Shown: in pieces, positions 10,718 to 22,251 of the stretch
How the letters are laid out: every line of letters begins with the position of its first letter
Numbering within the stretch: the stretch's first letter is position 1
DNA from: Kalaharituber pfeilii
Lineage: Eukaryota; Ascomycota; Pezizomycetes; Pezizales; Pezizaceae
Assembly: GCA_015179045.1 (NCBI GenBank)
Contig: WHUZ01000085.1
Coordinates: forward strand, 124,001-188,000
Reading direction: 5' to 3'
Length of the DNA: 64,000 nt
Notes under the pieces: generated by a model
Database searches by the model: none
The model's input: the letters and a program-made list of their open reading frames with translations, nothing else
Told to the model about the DNA's origin: nothing
Program-made: the position numbers and the translations under genes

Positions 10718-12102
10718 GCTATGCCCACGCTCATATTGCTCCACCAGAAGGCCCTTCTGCAGGTACGGAACCGTGCCGCAGGCCGCGGAATGAACCGCAA
10801 ACTGGCAATCACTGGTGATAGAGTATATGGAGCCAGACTGAGATATAATTGAGTGCTGTTCTTGGCAATTCTTAGGATATGCAGTGTAAGGCAAGTATGC
10901 ATCTTTGTCAGAGATCCCATCTTTACTTTTCTACGGTGTCGCCCCGGATTCTTTTCCAGCGTTGCTCTACTAGTACCTAGGTCCAACCAGAGGTGTGCAC
11001 TGTCTGACGCTACGTACACATCAAGTGGCATCTGATTTTGAACTACATGTTGCCACCATGACCAGAAATCTCCCGTGTACTTGGGATTTATGCAGCCAGA
11101 CAAAATCCTGTGTTCTGCTGGCAGTCCAATAAAGAAAATCATAAAACTCTTCTATACTAGAAGAAGTCTGCTATTCGTATCACGTGCATGACCACTAACT
11201 TCATCCATTGTATGATTTGTAGTCTTTATAATCTAACCACCTTACCAGCTAAACGAGTGCGAAATACAACATGAAGTGGAGTAGACGTTCGCAGCCCTCT
11301 ATTATATATTCCTCAGCTATCTTCGAATTTCGTTTTCATCCTCCCTGTAGCACTGCTACTGCAAGTAACTAGCTTGTACCCTTTTTTTTTGAGATAAAAT
11401 TGTAGAAAGTTAAAGAAAATACTTCTTGAAGTAAGGTACAGCGGTAGGACAGAGGATAATGCCTATATGGTGACCCGATCCGATATTTAATTTATTGATT
11501 ACTTACATTCAACTAGATCGAAGGAGCTATTTATTGTTACCGGAACTATCTATTCCATCTATGTTCTCCAGCCATCTAATCCTATCACATATAAAACATA
11601 TGAAACATACAATACACTTTTAACCCATATACATACAAGTAGTTGTTTTCATTGTTATTTAGGGGGCACATGATATCAGCAGCCTGGATTTACTGGATAT
11701 AGTTGTACGTGTGCTTAATACCTACCAATGGCTGTAGCTGCAGTCCATCATTGTCATTATCATTACCATCATTGTCATCGACAAGGTCTTGGTTACTGTT
11801 GAAATTGGTGTTTCTTATAACATGATAGACGAAGGGCTAATTGGGGGATCACAACTATTGTAGTTTACCCTTATGATAATATATAGGAACAGTATTCACA
11901 CACACACAAAAAAAAAAAAAGAAAAAAAAAAATTCATCCAATTCCTTTCAGATGTTCCACGCACGGGCGTAGACACTGAAGTATTTTTTCCCCTAACTAT
12001 TCTCAATGCAACCTTTGCGTAGCCAGCAAGAATATCCATAACCCTCATAAGCAAACGTTTCAAGATCAAACTTACCTCTACCACAACGGCTACTTGTACT
12101 AC
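10718..12102. other. Intergenic, no gene seen
   Basis: A 160-codon minus-strand frame (11142-10660) overlaps the transposon end and has no family signature. The rest is AT-rich, with T and A runs near 11380 and 11910-11930. I see no RNA gene or further mobile-element termini. Confidence 0.5.
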
Positions 12103-13107
12103 TTACTTCCCAATCCCGGCCTCCTTCAACTTTCTCTCCACCACGTTCTCCACAATAGCCTCAATTACCTTATTCACCGCTCCGCCAGTGAAATGTGCCT
12201 GTATCTGTTTCTATTTGCATCGAAGAAAGAATGCACATGTTAGTAAGTCCTCCCTTATGTCCTGAGAAGCCCGACAAGCCGTTACATATCATAAAGACTC
12301 ACCTCAACCAACTTCCCCACCATATCCACTTCCACATTCACTGTCTCCCCCACCTCCTTTTTACTGGTCACAATCTTCTCCTGTGTGTACGCCACCAGCA
12401 TCACCCCGAACCACCCCTCGCCCTCGCCCTCACCCTCTCTTTCCTGGTCCCCTTCGCCTCCACCACCCACCTCTGTCACTGTCAAACTCACCCCATCTAC
12501 CGCTACGAACCCCTTCTCGACTATGTACCTCATGATCCCCTTTGAACCCTCCCCCTTCGGTCTAAACCGCATCCTCTTACTCTCCCCTTCCATCTCCGTT
12601 TTGATTACCTCTGCAACACAATCCACATGCCCTTGGACATAATGTCCACCAAATCGAACCTCACCTGCTATTGCGCGCTCTAGATTCACCTTGCTCCCTG
12701 CCGTGAGTGAGCTTAGGTTTGTGCGTCGCAGTGTCTCGGGAGCGAGGCCAACGACAAACGTGGTGGCGGTGAATGACTTGATGGTTAGGCAGGTGCCATT
12801 GACCGAGATGGAGTCGCCTAGATGGGCGTCCGTGAGGATGGGTGATGGTGGGGGTGTGGAGATGGTCAGGACGGTTTCAAGAGTGGTGGGTGATTGCGAG
12901 AGGGAGGTCACCGCTGTGTAAACGAGTTAGGAGACGGGATGTCATACCATCAGTCATCACCATGCACTTTAGGGGGGGAAGAGGAGAATTGTGGAGGGCT
13001 GAGTATATACGTGTATAGATAAATCTGTGGAGAGTAAAAAGATAGGCCAGCACCGGAATGGAGTAAAGCTACTCACTTCCAATCGCCTCAACAATTCCTG
13101 TGAACAT
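12103..13107 (-). CDS. rib5: Riboflavin synthase
   Basis: Catalyses the last step of riboflavin synthesis, dismutation of two 6,7-dimethyl-8-ribityllumazine molecules. Three exons: 13107-13077 (MFTGIVEAIG, the invariant N-terminal motif), 12913-12303 and 12204-12103, giving 247 residues. Two lumazine-binding barrels are visible: the first with GDSISVNGTCLTI and ETLRRTNL, the second with GGHYVQGHVD, GFVAVDGVSLTV and FGVMLVAYTQE. An acidic Gly/Glu-rich loop (GGGGEGDQEREGEGEGEG) in the second half is a lineage insertion. The C-terminal exon (IQAHFTGGAVNKVIEAIVE) is the trimerisation helix. The 31-bp first exon has no long open frame but is secured by the MFTGIVE motif and GT-AG junctions. Confidence 0.93.
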
Positions 13108-13743
13108 CCTTTCTCGCTAGCTATAGTTTCTCTGACAGATATCCACAATTATTCGCCTTCAAGACCTCTCGAACCCGTATCCAGTGTCTCCAAGAACAGG
13201 TACCACAATGAACCCAGTAGGATGCCCCAATCACCCAAAGCTTCTCAAGTTCCTCGATGGCTTCGAATTCTGTAACCTAGTCCTTCGTTTTCGCCGCTCC
13301 GTCGAGTCTCAGTGTCGATATGAAATCAAGACCAGTAAAATTCAGAAGTGGCCTGGATTATCACCAATACTTCGCTGCAACCTTCCTGCTCCGCTTCACG
13401 CGATAGGAACTCAAAAACTGATATCTAACGCTGCAGGCACGACTCAACTCAATTTAGTTCTCTATCTATCGCCACGTACCAACTAATCAGTACACAAGTG
13501 CAATCGTTCTCACTCGTGTTGATTGCCCTCGTGGTGGTTATCTGGCTATCGTTGAACAAAAACGTTGAATGAGTACCACGAAATTATAAATTGTTTGGAA
13601 GTCGACTCTGAGTGATCTCTGAGTAATATACTGGCCCCAAATCGCTGGTTCAGTTGAATTTTGTAGTCATGTGATGAGAGTGCAAGCATAGACAGCTTAG
13701 TTTGATGACTCATCGAAGCCAAACAACGTACTCGAGTACTAGT

Positions 13744-13925
13744 ACAGTGCTGCATAATCTGGTGAGCAAGACCCCAGTCGGACTTTCCGGGTTAAACCGA
13801 ATTCTGATCCCTTCTATCCCCTATCCTACCTAGGAAAGTGTCTCTCTTGCCTCGATCTACATAGAATTAGCAGACTTACGCAAAGCTTCCCTGACGGAGG
13901 GTTGCTCGCTAGATAATGCGGTACT
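13744..13925. mobile_element. MITE copy 1 (about 180 bp)
   Basis: Left end reads GCATAATCTGGTGAGCAAGA; the right end, reverse-complemented, reads close to the same (GCATTATCTAGCGAGCAA). Most of the interior aligns with the reverse strand of 30516-30856, for example CGATCTACATAGAATTAGCA against CGATCTACGTAGAACTAACA. The copy lacks about 150 bp present in the other. No coding capacity. It sits in the roughly 1.7-kb non-coding gap between rib5 and csn2, in which I see nothing else. Confidence 0.65.
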
Positions 13926-14833
13926 CTCGAGACCGCGGGACTCGCACAGAAAGGCAATATGGGACTGAAGGCAATGGTCAAATCAGGTGACTTATACTTA
14001 CTACAGTAACTTGCAATTCCAATAGTTAACACACAACCAAAGATGTCCCCATTTCCCAGAGTTTTTGGGTCTTCTTAATTCAATGAGAAACTGTTGAAAA
14101 AAATGTACCGGCTAGACTAACGAACCGAGCCTGGCCTGTTTGTGGTCGGTTACCGTAGTAGGCGGGCTAGGCGCTGCTATATTGACAATACTACCATGAT
14201 AGGAATGACTGGCACTTAGCCATTGCTGTTCACTAGTTTTTCTCTGCAACTCTGTGTTATACATTTCTGTATATACATGGCTCTAGAAACATCGTCCAGT
14301 ATCAGATAGATTAAGAAATTCAGTCTTGGCATATCTTGTGATATTTACAACAAAAACGAAGCTTTCATCTCAGGCTGCGGATGGGGCTTATGGTGGGTTT
14401 AGGTACGAGCCAAGTATCCTTGAACTTTAACAAGTAATATTACCCTGAGTACTGAAGGCAACAGTGACCGGGTGGCCCAGGGGATGGGCAGTCGGTCTTT
14501 CGCATGAATATCCAGTTTGGATTGATGTCTGCTGCTTCCCATGTGACAGCACCTGGGTATCAACATCACAAACACACATTGCAATTTCGTAATATCGAGG
14601 AAGCCTTCCTGTATCTGCTACCTGTGTATGTAAGAGCAAAAACAATGAGCAGGAGGGGGGGGAGAAAAGGAAAGAAAAGAAAAAAAAGTAAAGTTTGGTT
14701 TGGATCATCTTATTTTTCATTATCAATGCGAATTTGGTGATCAACGCCAGCCCCCAACCCTAATTGACATGCCAACCAGTCGAGATAAAGACTTCCTAGT
14801 TACCTCATCTCTCATTACTTACTGATCTAACCT

Positions 14834-16557
14834 CTATGCCTCCCTTCCCTTCCCCTTCGCCCCCTTCCTTACTAACTCCTCATACCCCACCTGCATCCCC
14901 CCAGAGCCTATCGCCGGATCATCCAACCTATACCCCTCCCCCTCACTCAGTACCGTTTTCCACAGCCCCTCAAATTGCGTACTCCACTCCCTCATACTCT
15001 CCATCCTCTCCACATCGCTCTTACTCGCTACTTCTACCGTTCCGTCTTTCTGATTAATCTTCCCTCTGATCTTTCTATCCAGGATCAGAAACCCCAGAAT
15101 CTCCTGGACCTCCGGGACTGAGATTTGCAGCTGCTCAGCGATGAATCCGAGTGTGAAGCGCGTGTAGGGCTTGATCAGTTTGGTAAGTGCTTCAGTACGG
15201 ACGTTGCGTGTCACTTCGTCTATGTGTTCTCGAATGAAGGGGTCAGAGAGGATCTCGGCTTTGTGGGTTTCGAGGATTTGTTCGTAACGGTGGATTTCGT
15301 TGCGTTGGTAGGCTTCAACGAGGTCGGTCATGCCGACAATACGGGGGTCATTCCGGTATCTGTATATTTCGTAGGTTAGAAATAGACAAGAAATGACATA
15401 TTGCAAGATATTGGGGGAGTAAAGTGGGGAACTACGGTTTCGTTTCTTGCGAGTCAAACGGGTTTATTTCGGACTTCATCAGCATGCTTGTGAGCACAAG
15501 GTACTTGAGAACCTGTATCCTCCGCAGAGACCCAGCCTCATCGTAGTTTCGGAATGACTCGAAAAAGTCGCTTTGAGCCTCTTTCCAGTTTTCTGTTTGA
15601 TGAAGGAGAGTGAGCGGGTCAGGATATTTGGATGAGACTATGCAATGTACTACCTTCGCTCATATACATCTTGCCGCCACATTCTCGAATAATGCCCATG
15701 ATTCTTGGGTGAGGAACTGCAGACCTGACCCGCAAGGATTTGTGATATAGAGCCTTGAAGCTATTAATGATAAGGCTCTTGAAATGCTAGCAAATGTTTA
15801 CCTTAAGCTTTTTATTGTTGCCAGTCTCTGAAAACATCTGAATTTCAATGGCATAGACTTCCAATAGATATGTTCCTTTTGACAGATCGTCCGACCCATC
15901 TGGCTTCTGGCAAGCCTGATGTAATAGCCGTATACTCTTTGTCAGTCTCCCATACTCCTTCCGATCCAGCCAGAGCTTCGCTAGCTTAATGTTTGTCTTC
16001 AACCAAAGACGTTCATTATTCGTCCCCTGGAAGGCCTCGAGAGTCATGTCATAGAACCTTTCCATGCAAGCCATGTCTGCGGGGTCATTTGAGTTGGATA
16101 TGTAGTCGAGCATGTTGTTGATGGACTTTTCAGAGTAATTCCGGGTGACTGCGGACTTGATGTATGTGAGAAGCTCTGCATAGTGTTCAATTGCCTACGA
16201 ATTATCATGTTAGTCGAGATTCTACACCCACAAAGAGCACTAACTTCATCGTATTTCTTCAGTTTGAACTCCAATTTTATGGCCTGCTTCAAGCCTTTGA
16301 AGCCCCTACATGTCACCTGGATCAGCCAAAATGTCCCTTCGGAGCGCACGCTTGTCATACCAGTCGCCCTTCTCCTTCTCTAATGCTACAACAGCTATGA
16401 ATTCATCGATGGCCTCCTCAGGATTGCTCTGCTTCATCTGCTTCGCATTATAGTACTTATTTTCGACGTCGACATCTGGCGACTCCTCTTCCTCGTCATC
16501 TTCGTAGTCAAAGTCATACTCCTGGTCAGACTCTTGCATAAAGTCATCATCAGACAT
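14834..16557 (-). CDS. csn2: COP9 signalosome complex subunit 2
   Basis: PCI-domain scaffold of the COP9 signalosome, which removes Nedd8 from cullins. Six exons: 16557-16361, 16305-16245, 16194-15802, 15753-15654, 15592-15436, 15359-14834. The acidic N-terminus ([20 protein letters not shown]) is typical of Csn2 and its paralogue Rpn6. The body has helical repeats ([39 protein letters not shown]) and the C-terminal PCI/winged helix ([20 protein letters not shown] to [10 protein letters not shown]). The motif [20 protein letters not shown] separates Csn2 from Rpn6. About 475 residues. It is divergent from the bL12m gene, with starts 486 bp apart, so that gap is a bidirectional promoter region. 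Confidence 0.95.
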
Positions 16558-17043
16558 AGCTGCTGGTGCGTTGGACGGCTGCGGGTCTAGGTCTTGATGT
16601 CGTGGTCTCAGAAGACAGGCGTTCTTGAGCCGTTAGTGGGAAGCTTGACCGGCTGTTCGTGGGGCATAATTCCAGAGGGTGGGACGCCAAGCATGCCGGT
16701 CGACTTACGGAGCCTCATCCTATTACTATGATAGTACTGTACAACACGTGCACGACGGATCGGCAAGGGTATCTTACATAATCCCCCACCAATTGCGGCT
16801 TTGCAAAATTCGGGACCGAATTAGCAGTTTCTGTCCCGCCGAATTTCGAGAACCCGCCCCTCCAACACCCTCACCTCCGGGAGCGGACGCAGGAACGTAG
16901 GCGGCTACGAGGCGATTGCAATTGCACCAGACAGACGTCTTGAGGCGTTGCAACTCCAATTCCTCATCCCGATACCCAATTCGGTTGTGAAAACCCGCAT
17001 ATACACCCCACCACCACTACTAGAAGAAAGTTAAAGAGAGGCA
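16558..17043. promoter_or_regulatory. Bidirectional intergenic promoter region, csn2 / bL12m
   Basis: A 486-bp gap between two divergent start codons, richer in GC than other gaps. No canonical TATA box is evident near either start. Assignment as promoter rests only on position. Confidence 0.45.
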
Positions 17044-17740
17044 ATGTCTCTCGTAGCAAGGTCCTGCGCGCGCGCCGCTCGCCCAGTCATATCGCGATGC
17101 ATGTGTATCCCTAGTGCAACCTCCGCGGGTGTGATAGTACCAAGGAGGAATAGGATGATGTCGACGGCAGCGGGGACAGTAGACCCAAAGATTGCGGAGA
17201 TTGTGGACAAGATTTCGAAGTTGACATTGCTGGAGACAGCAGACTTGGTTTCGTTGTTGAAGGTAGGTTTGCTGGTGTATGCCTTAGCTAGACACGAGGG
17301 CTGTGTCTACCGCTAGTTATCAATTTGAATGGGCCGTAGACCGGCCGCGGCCGGTCGTGAGGATTGATTGTAGGCGGGACATTGCTGACCCAACTTCTCT
17401 TTCCCAGTCCCGCCTAAACATCCCCGACATGGCCCTTGCTTCCTTCTCTGCTGCTCCAGCCGCTGCTGCCCCTGCTGCCGCTGCAGCGCCTGCCGAAGAA
17501 ACTGTGGAGGAACCTGTCGAGGAGAAGACCATGTTCAACGTCAAGCTGATGAAGTTCGATCCTGCAGCCAAGCCTAAGATCATTAAAGAAGTCAAGGCCC
17601 TATTGGGACTCAGCTTGGTGGACTCAAAGAAGTTCGTAGAGTCAGCACCCAAGGTGTTGAAGGAGGGTTTGTCAAAGGAGGAGGCGGAGAAGATACAGAA
17701 GACGTTGAAGGACTTGGGGGCCGAGGTGGTGTTAGAGTAA
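17044..17740 (+). CDS. Mitochondrial large-subunit ribosomal protein bL12m
   Basis: Stalk protein of the mitochondrial ribosome, which recruits translation GTPases. Two exons, 17044-17262 and 17408-17740, about 183 residues. The N-terminus is a basic presequence (MSLVARSCARAARPVISRCM). The N-terminal dimerisation segment (KIAEIVDKISKLTLLETADL) is followed by an Ala/Pro hinge (AAPAAAAPAAAAAPAEE) and the C-terminal L7/L12 fold with FNVKLMKFD, KIIKEVKALLGLSLVDSKKF and AEKIQKTLKDLGAEVVLE. The intron falls before SRLNIPDM. Confidence 0.95.
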
Positions 17741-19238
17741 ATGTGTTAGGGAAGCAGGTAGGTTGATGTGATGGATGAGTACACGGGTGGATGAAATGTT
17801 AAGGAATGTATAGGATATGGCAATGAAAGGTGTTGGTTGTGGGGACGACTATGGGGATAGAATGGTCGATAATTGTATCATACAAATAACAAATAACTCA
17901 GCAGCGGCGGAACCCATTTACTTTTCTTTCGTTTCATGTCTCTTGCTTTACATTCCGGGGAAGGGAAGGCAGCTGATTGGGCCGGTCTAAGTCGAAGATA
18001 ATTCTTGTATATGCATTATATTCCTATAGATGAAGCAGATATGGCTGGCAAATAGTCGCGAACTATCAACAATCTGACTCGTACATGGACTGATGTACTG
18101 ACAATGTTTCAACAGTTTTCTTGTTATCTCCGTCTCCTGCTTGCTCCTCTCCACATATGTAAAGAGGAGCACCTCTGCTTCTGTGTCTCGAAGCCCTGCC
18201 CAAACATCCCTTCTCCTGCTTTGTTCCTTCTTCCGCTTTCCTGGGCCGCAATGCAAGTTGCTCATACCGTCCATTCTCACCCTCCATCCCTTCCTCCTAC
18301 CACCTCAAGATGGCACTCGTGGCAAGATTTAAATCTTCCATGTTTTAACCCCCCCCCCCCCCCCCCCTCCCCTAACAACGTGAGATTGTATCGTTCCGCA
18401 ATTCCGTTGGACTCTGGGGAGTAAGCAGCGGTTGTCTGGTGTTTTATGCCTTTGGATTGGCAATAAGACTCCATTTCCTATTGACAAATTCGCCACCTTG
18501 GTCGGACCGTATGGTTCGTGGATATCGGCCAGTTTGATTGAAGTCTTGTTCGCAAAGTGCTTGAAGAATTATCTTTAGATGATTATGAGACCGGGCTCAT
18601 AACCTAACAACGTGACCCGGTGTAGGGTAAAGACGATGCGTAGCGGAAGAATAGTAATAGCGGGGCAAGCGCTATGTAGTAAAGATAAGTGTACGAGGGG
18701 AGACTGCTTCAGACTTGAGACGAAGAAAGCGTATTTCAGCATATCTAGAAAAGTCATCAATAAATGAAATGTAGTAGAGACATTTCTTCCCCAGTGATGG
18801 TATACTCATAGGACCGCTGAGATCGGTGTGGATCATATCGAAGAGTTGGGTCGATCGGTCACTAACTGGCAGTGGTGTAAAATGCTTTATGTTAAACTGG
18901 GCGCATTTCTCACAGATAAACGTAGAAGGAGCTTTTGGTAATACTTTACCATCAGTGTATATGGATTCTGCATTTCGCCAGAAGGTGGGAGAAGAATGAC
19001 CTAATGCTTCATGCCAGAATTGCACTGAGGTAGAGTAAGCCTTGCTCTGTTTAGTCAATGCACGAACCTCATATATCATTGTTTCTTCAGACCATAAAGC
19101 AGACAAACGTAAAGAATTATCTTCCCCAGAATAAACATCCATTCTAACATTATTTCCCCAGAAATAATTCCCAAGAACAGCAATTTTCCTCCAAGACAAA
19201 AGATTCACCGTATTCCAAACAGGCACATACAAAACATA

Positions 19239-19717
19239 CGAGGTATGGGCTTTGGACACTGCATGCTCTTCACACATTACCGCTGACTATTCACAATTAA
19301 TTGATCCAGTCTGCTGTTATTAATTTATGGAAGTTGGTGGAGGGGCTGATCTACTTGCTACAAACTATGGCAGTATCTCTCTCGATGTTGAAGTGAATAA
19401 TGAGTGTAGGACCATCTCTTTTTCTAACATCCATCCTAACATCATTTCCCCAGAAATAATTCCCAAGAACAGCAATTTTCCTCCAAGACAAAAGATTCAC
19501 CGTATTCCAAACAGGCACATACAAAACATTAGAAAAAGAGATGGTCCTACACTCATTATTCACTTCAACATCGAGAGAGATACTGCCATAGTTTGTAGCA
19601 AGTAGATCAGCCTCTCCACCAACTTCCATAAATTAATAACAGCAGACTGGATCAATTAATTGTGAATAGTCAGCGGTAATGTGTGAAGAGCATGCAGTGT
19701 CCAAAGCCCATACCTCG
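19239..19717. repeat. 189-bp inverted repeat with 101-bp spacer inside the copia relic
   Basis: Arms 19239-19427 and 19529-19717 are near-identical reverse complements, differing at one or two bases. Both encode the same peptide start on opposite strands (ADLLATNYGSISLDVEVNNE). The spacer 19428-19529 is itself a direct duplicate of 19136-19237. The order is therefore A, B, A', inverted B. The RNA would form a long hairpin. Confidence 0.85.
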
Positions 19718-19719
19718 TT

Positions 19720-20169
19720 GGTTTCAGAGTTATAGAGAACTTAGAACACCGCTAGTGTCTTGATTCCTTTAACTATGCTACCACCAGCCGGCGCTTATAT
19801 AGACTTAAGCGCAGTCATACATGACTAGTCAACAAATGAATAACTAGTGACGTGGCAATTCCTTATCAATGCCAATACATGTAGTAATAGGTCAACGTAA
19901 CAGAAACATGCAATAATAGTACAGACGCAAGATAATAATATGTACTACTAGTGTATGTGTGTATATTAGCTTTAATAAGTTGAGTGTATGTAGAGTGCAT
20001 GGGTGATTCGGAGATCATACCATTAATCGACGACACACACTTCCTTAGCACTTCCCTATTCGGGCGAAAAATGAATTCCAAGCCTAACGGGTGATCAGTC
20101 CGCTCAAGCAGCATTGGCATTCAGGGTAAGTGTTCCGCGGGTCGCGTAAGTCTCACCTTGGCCGTAACA
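19720..20169. repeat. Possible LTR within the copia relic
   Basis: About 450 bp between the protease-side and integrase-side fragments. It has no coding content, has a TATA-like CTTATATAG near 19793, and its right edge reads GGCCGTAACA immediately before the inverted integrase copy; on the other strand this is a TGTTACGG start as in many LTRs. The left edge is not clearly defined and no target duplication is found, so this call is tentative. Confidence 0.4.
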
Positions 20170-20404
20170 GATATGATCCACACCGATCTCAGCGGTCCTA
20201 TGAGTATACCATCACTGGAGAAGAAATGTCTCTACTACATTTCATTTATTGATGACTTTTCTAGATATGCTGAAATACGCTTTCTTTGTCTCAAGTCTGA
20301 AGCAGTCTCTGCTCGTACACTTATCTTTACTACATAGCGCTTGCCCCGCTATTACTATTCTTCCGCTACGCATCGTCTTTACCCTACATCGGGTCACGTT
20401 GTTA

Positions 20405-21565
20405 CCCCCCCACACACACACAAGTCAAGTAGAGATCACCAGCCACAACTACGCGAGAGGCGCATAGAGGTACCTCTCACTGATATATTAAATAACAATA
20501 TTTTATATATATTATTTATTACAAATATATTTTCGGAAACGCTCAGATGAATATATATTAAACAAATTATCTAAATCCCCCCTCCTTAGTTACTTCCCCC
20601 TACACACATTAGTGGGAGGGAGGAGTGGGGTGCGATTGAGAGCTGGGGTAGTGCGATTGAAAGGTGGTGGAGGGCGAATGGGTACGTGGGATGGTATGAT
20701 GATCGATCAAGAGGCATAGCTTTCTCGTACTTTGTGAACGGACCTATGCCTTCTTCGTTGGTGTTGAATGCTGTTGTGATTGCGCCACGGAGAGGCATAA
20801 AATTCAGGGCCCCGGTTCGATCCTCACGTTGAGCAGGAGCAGGCTGGAGGGTGGTCCAGCATCTTGAAAGTAAATACGATGGACTGTAATGCTTCGGTTC
20901 TGGCGATGATCAATTGGATTTTGGAATCGGGGTAACCCATTAATTTTTTTTTCTCTAAAAAATATTCGATGGCCTGGCTGCGTAACTGGACGCTTGGAGC
21001 CTTACCTCTGTGCTATGCATATGCAATTCAGCTTGCATGCTGTGTAAGCTACTCTCAAATGCCCCACCGCCGCTGAATTCAACTTGTAGGCAGTGAAATT
21101 ACTGAACGCATACAGCGTCTAGTTTACCCTCAATTACATCTACTCCAGGAAGTGTAAACTACCCGAGTCAGTAATTCACGTATCACATGCTGTATCGCTC
21201 AAACGATCTACCAATGCAAGGGTGAATTGTTCGGCTGTGCGCACATTGGTGTCCGATTGGCCAATCGCATCGATTGGTGTATCGACCAGAACAATACTCC
21301 TTTGGCATATGAATTAGTTGTGTAAACGGTTGTAATATGTTTGTTTTAACATAAATTAATCCAGATAGGTAAATCTGTACCTACTCGGGTCATATAAGAA
21401 GTTACCTTACAGTACTAGAAATACTTACGGCAATAGCTTACAACAGAGTACTTTATCCACGCGTGCCAAGACATTCACACCAAACCACCTCGAACCTGAA
21501 ACAACCAGAAGCCTGTCACCACACTCACGCATGCACGCTCACTTGCATGCACAGTAGCCAAATAC
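20405..21565. other. Intergenic with AC microsatellite, no gene seen
   Basis: Begins with a C-run and an AC microsatellite exactly at the end of the inverted copia copy, followed by AT-rich DNA. A GGTTCGATCC near 20816 resembles a tRNA B box, but no cloverleaf can be folded around it. The last ~150 bp lie upstream of the Trs20 gene. Confidence 0.45.
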
Positions 21566-22251
21566 ATGTCCTTCTACTTTGTTATCCTCGGCCCCGCCGA
21601 CAATCCCCTCTACGAAGCCGAGTTCGGCACGTACAAACAAGGCGGGGACGGTGTTGCTCGGGTATGCTCAGTATAAACTCCCGCATTCCACCCCCGCAGC
21701 TAACACCCGCACTCTCTATATAGTTCCCTGACGAACAACGCCACCTCAATCCCTTCCTTGCGCACTCCTCTCTTGACCTCATCGAAGACCTCCAATGGTC
21801 CCCGAACCCGCACATCAATCACATCCCCACGCACACTTTGTCCCTCCCGCTCACCCTCCCAATCCCCTCCCTCTCCGCCTCCACCTCCGGCACCCTCTCC
21901 TCCGCCGGCACACCCTCCCCCGCGTCCCCCGCCCCCTCATCTGCTGTCACCGCCCTCGGCGGTGCAGGCGGTGGCACAGGAAACATGTATATTAAATGTA
22001 TCGAACGGTTTTCTGTCCCTGGAGTCGCCGGTGGGGGCGCAGTGTGGGTATCGGTGTTCATCACACCCGGGAACGTGCGAATGGTGCTGCTTCACGACGT
22101 CAGGATGGATGAGGGTGTGAGGCAGTTCTTTTGGGATGTCTGGGAGCTATATGTTAAGACGCTCATGAACCCGTTCTATAAGGTGGGGGGGGAAGTCAGG
22201 AGTAGGGTGTTTGATGGAAGGGTGAGGGCGGCCGGGAAGAAGTATTTGTGA
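21566..22251 (+). CDS. trs20: TRAPP complex subunit Trs20 (sedlin/TRAPPC2)
   Basis: Core longin-fold subunit of the TRAPP complexes, needed for ER-Golgi tethering and TRAPPIII assembly in autophagy. Exon 1 is 21566-21661 (MSFYFVILGPADNPLYEAEF) and exon 2 is 21724-22251 (FPDEQRHLNPFLAHSSLDLI to VRAAGKKYL), 207 residues. The C-terminal half is highly typical: MDEGVRQFFWDVWELYVKTL and MNPFYKVGGEVRSRVFDGRV. Between WSPNP and MYIKCIERF there is a ~55-residue Ser/Pro/Ala/Gly-rich insertion, making the protein longer than the ~140-175 residues usual for the family. No intron consensus was adopted inside it because it is open in frame. Confidence 0.93.

Larger units (their letters stand above)
18270..20404 (-). 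mobile_element. Rearranged Ty1/copia retrotransposon relic
   Basis: Decayed pol sequence, mostly on the minus strand. Recognisable pieces: a gag-pre-integrase/integrase block (19277-18672: the QFWHEALGHSS zinc-finger start, CEKCAQFN, HTDLSGPMSIPS, FIDDFSRYAEIRF); a further integrase part (QALCEQDFNQTGRYPRTIRS, SDQGGEF, near 18565-18480); and SPESNGIAERYNLTLL at 18420-18370 before a C/G homopolymer. Frames are broken by stops and shifts. Protease-side sequence (ALDTACSSHITADYSQL) lies near 19660-19710. A 235-bp integrase segment is present twice in opposite orientation (18605-18839 and 20170-20404). No reverse transcriptase or RNase H was seen, so no activity is expected. Confidence 0.85.

Noticed and set aside
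10660..11142. 160-codon minus-strand ORF
   Set aside because: It runs into the terminal repeat of the pogo-like element and has no recognisable motif or codon pattern.
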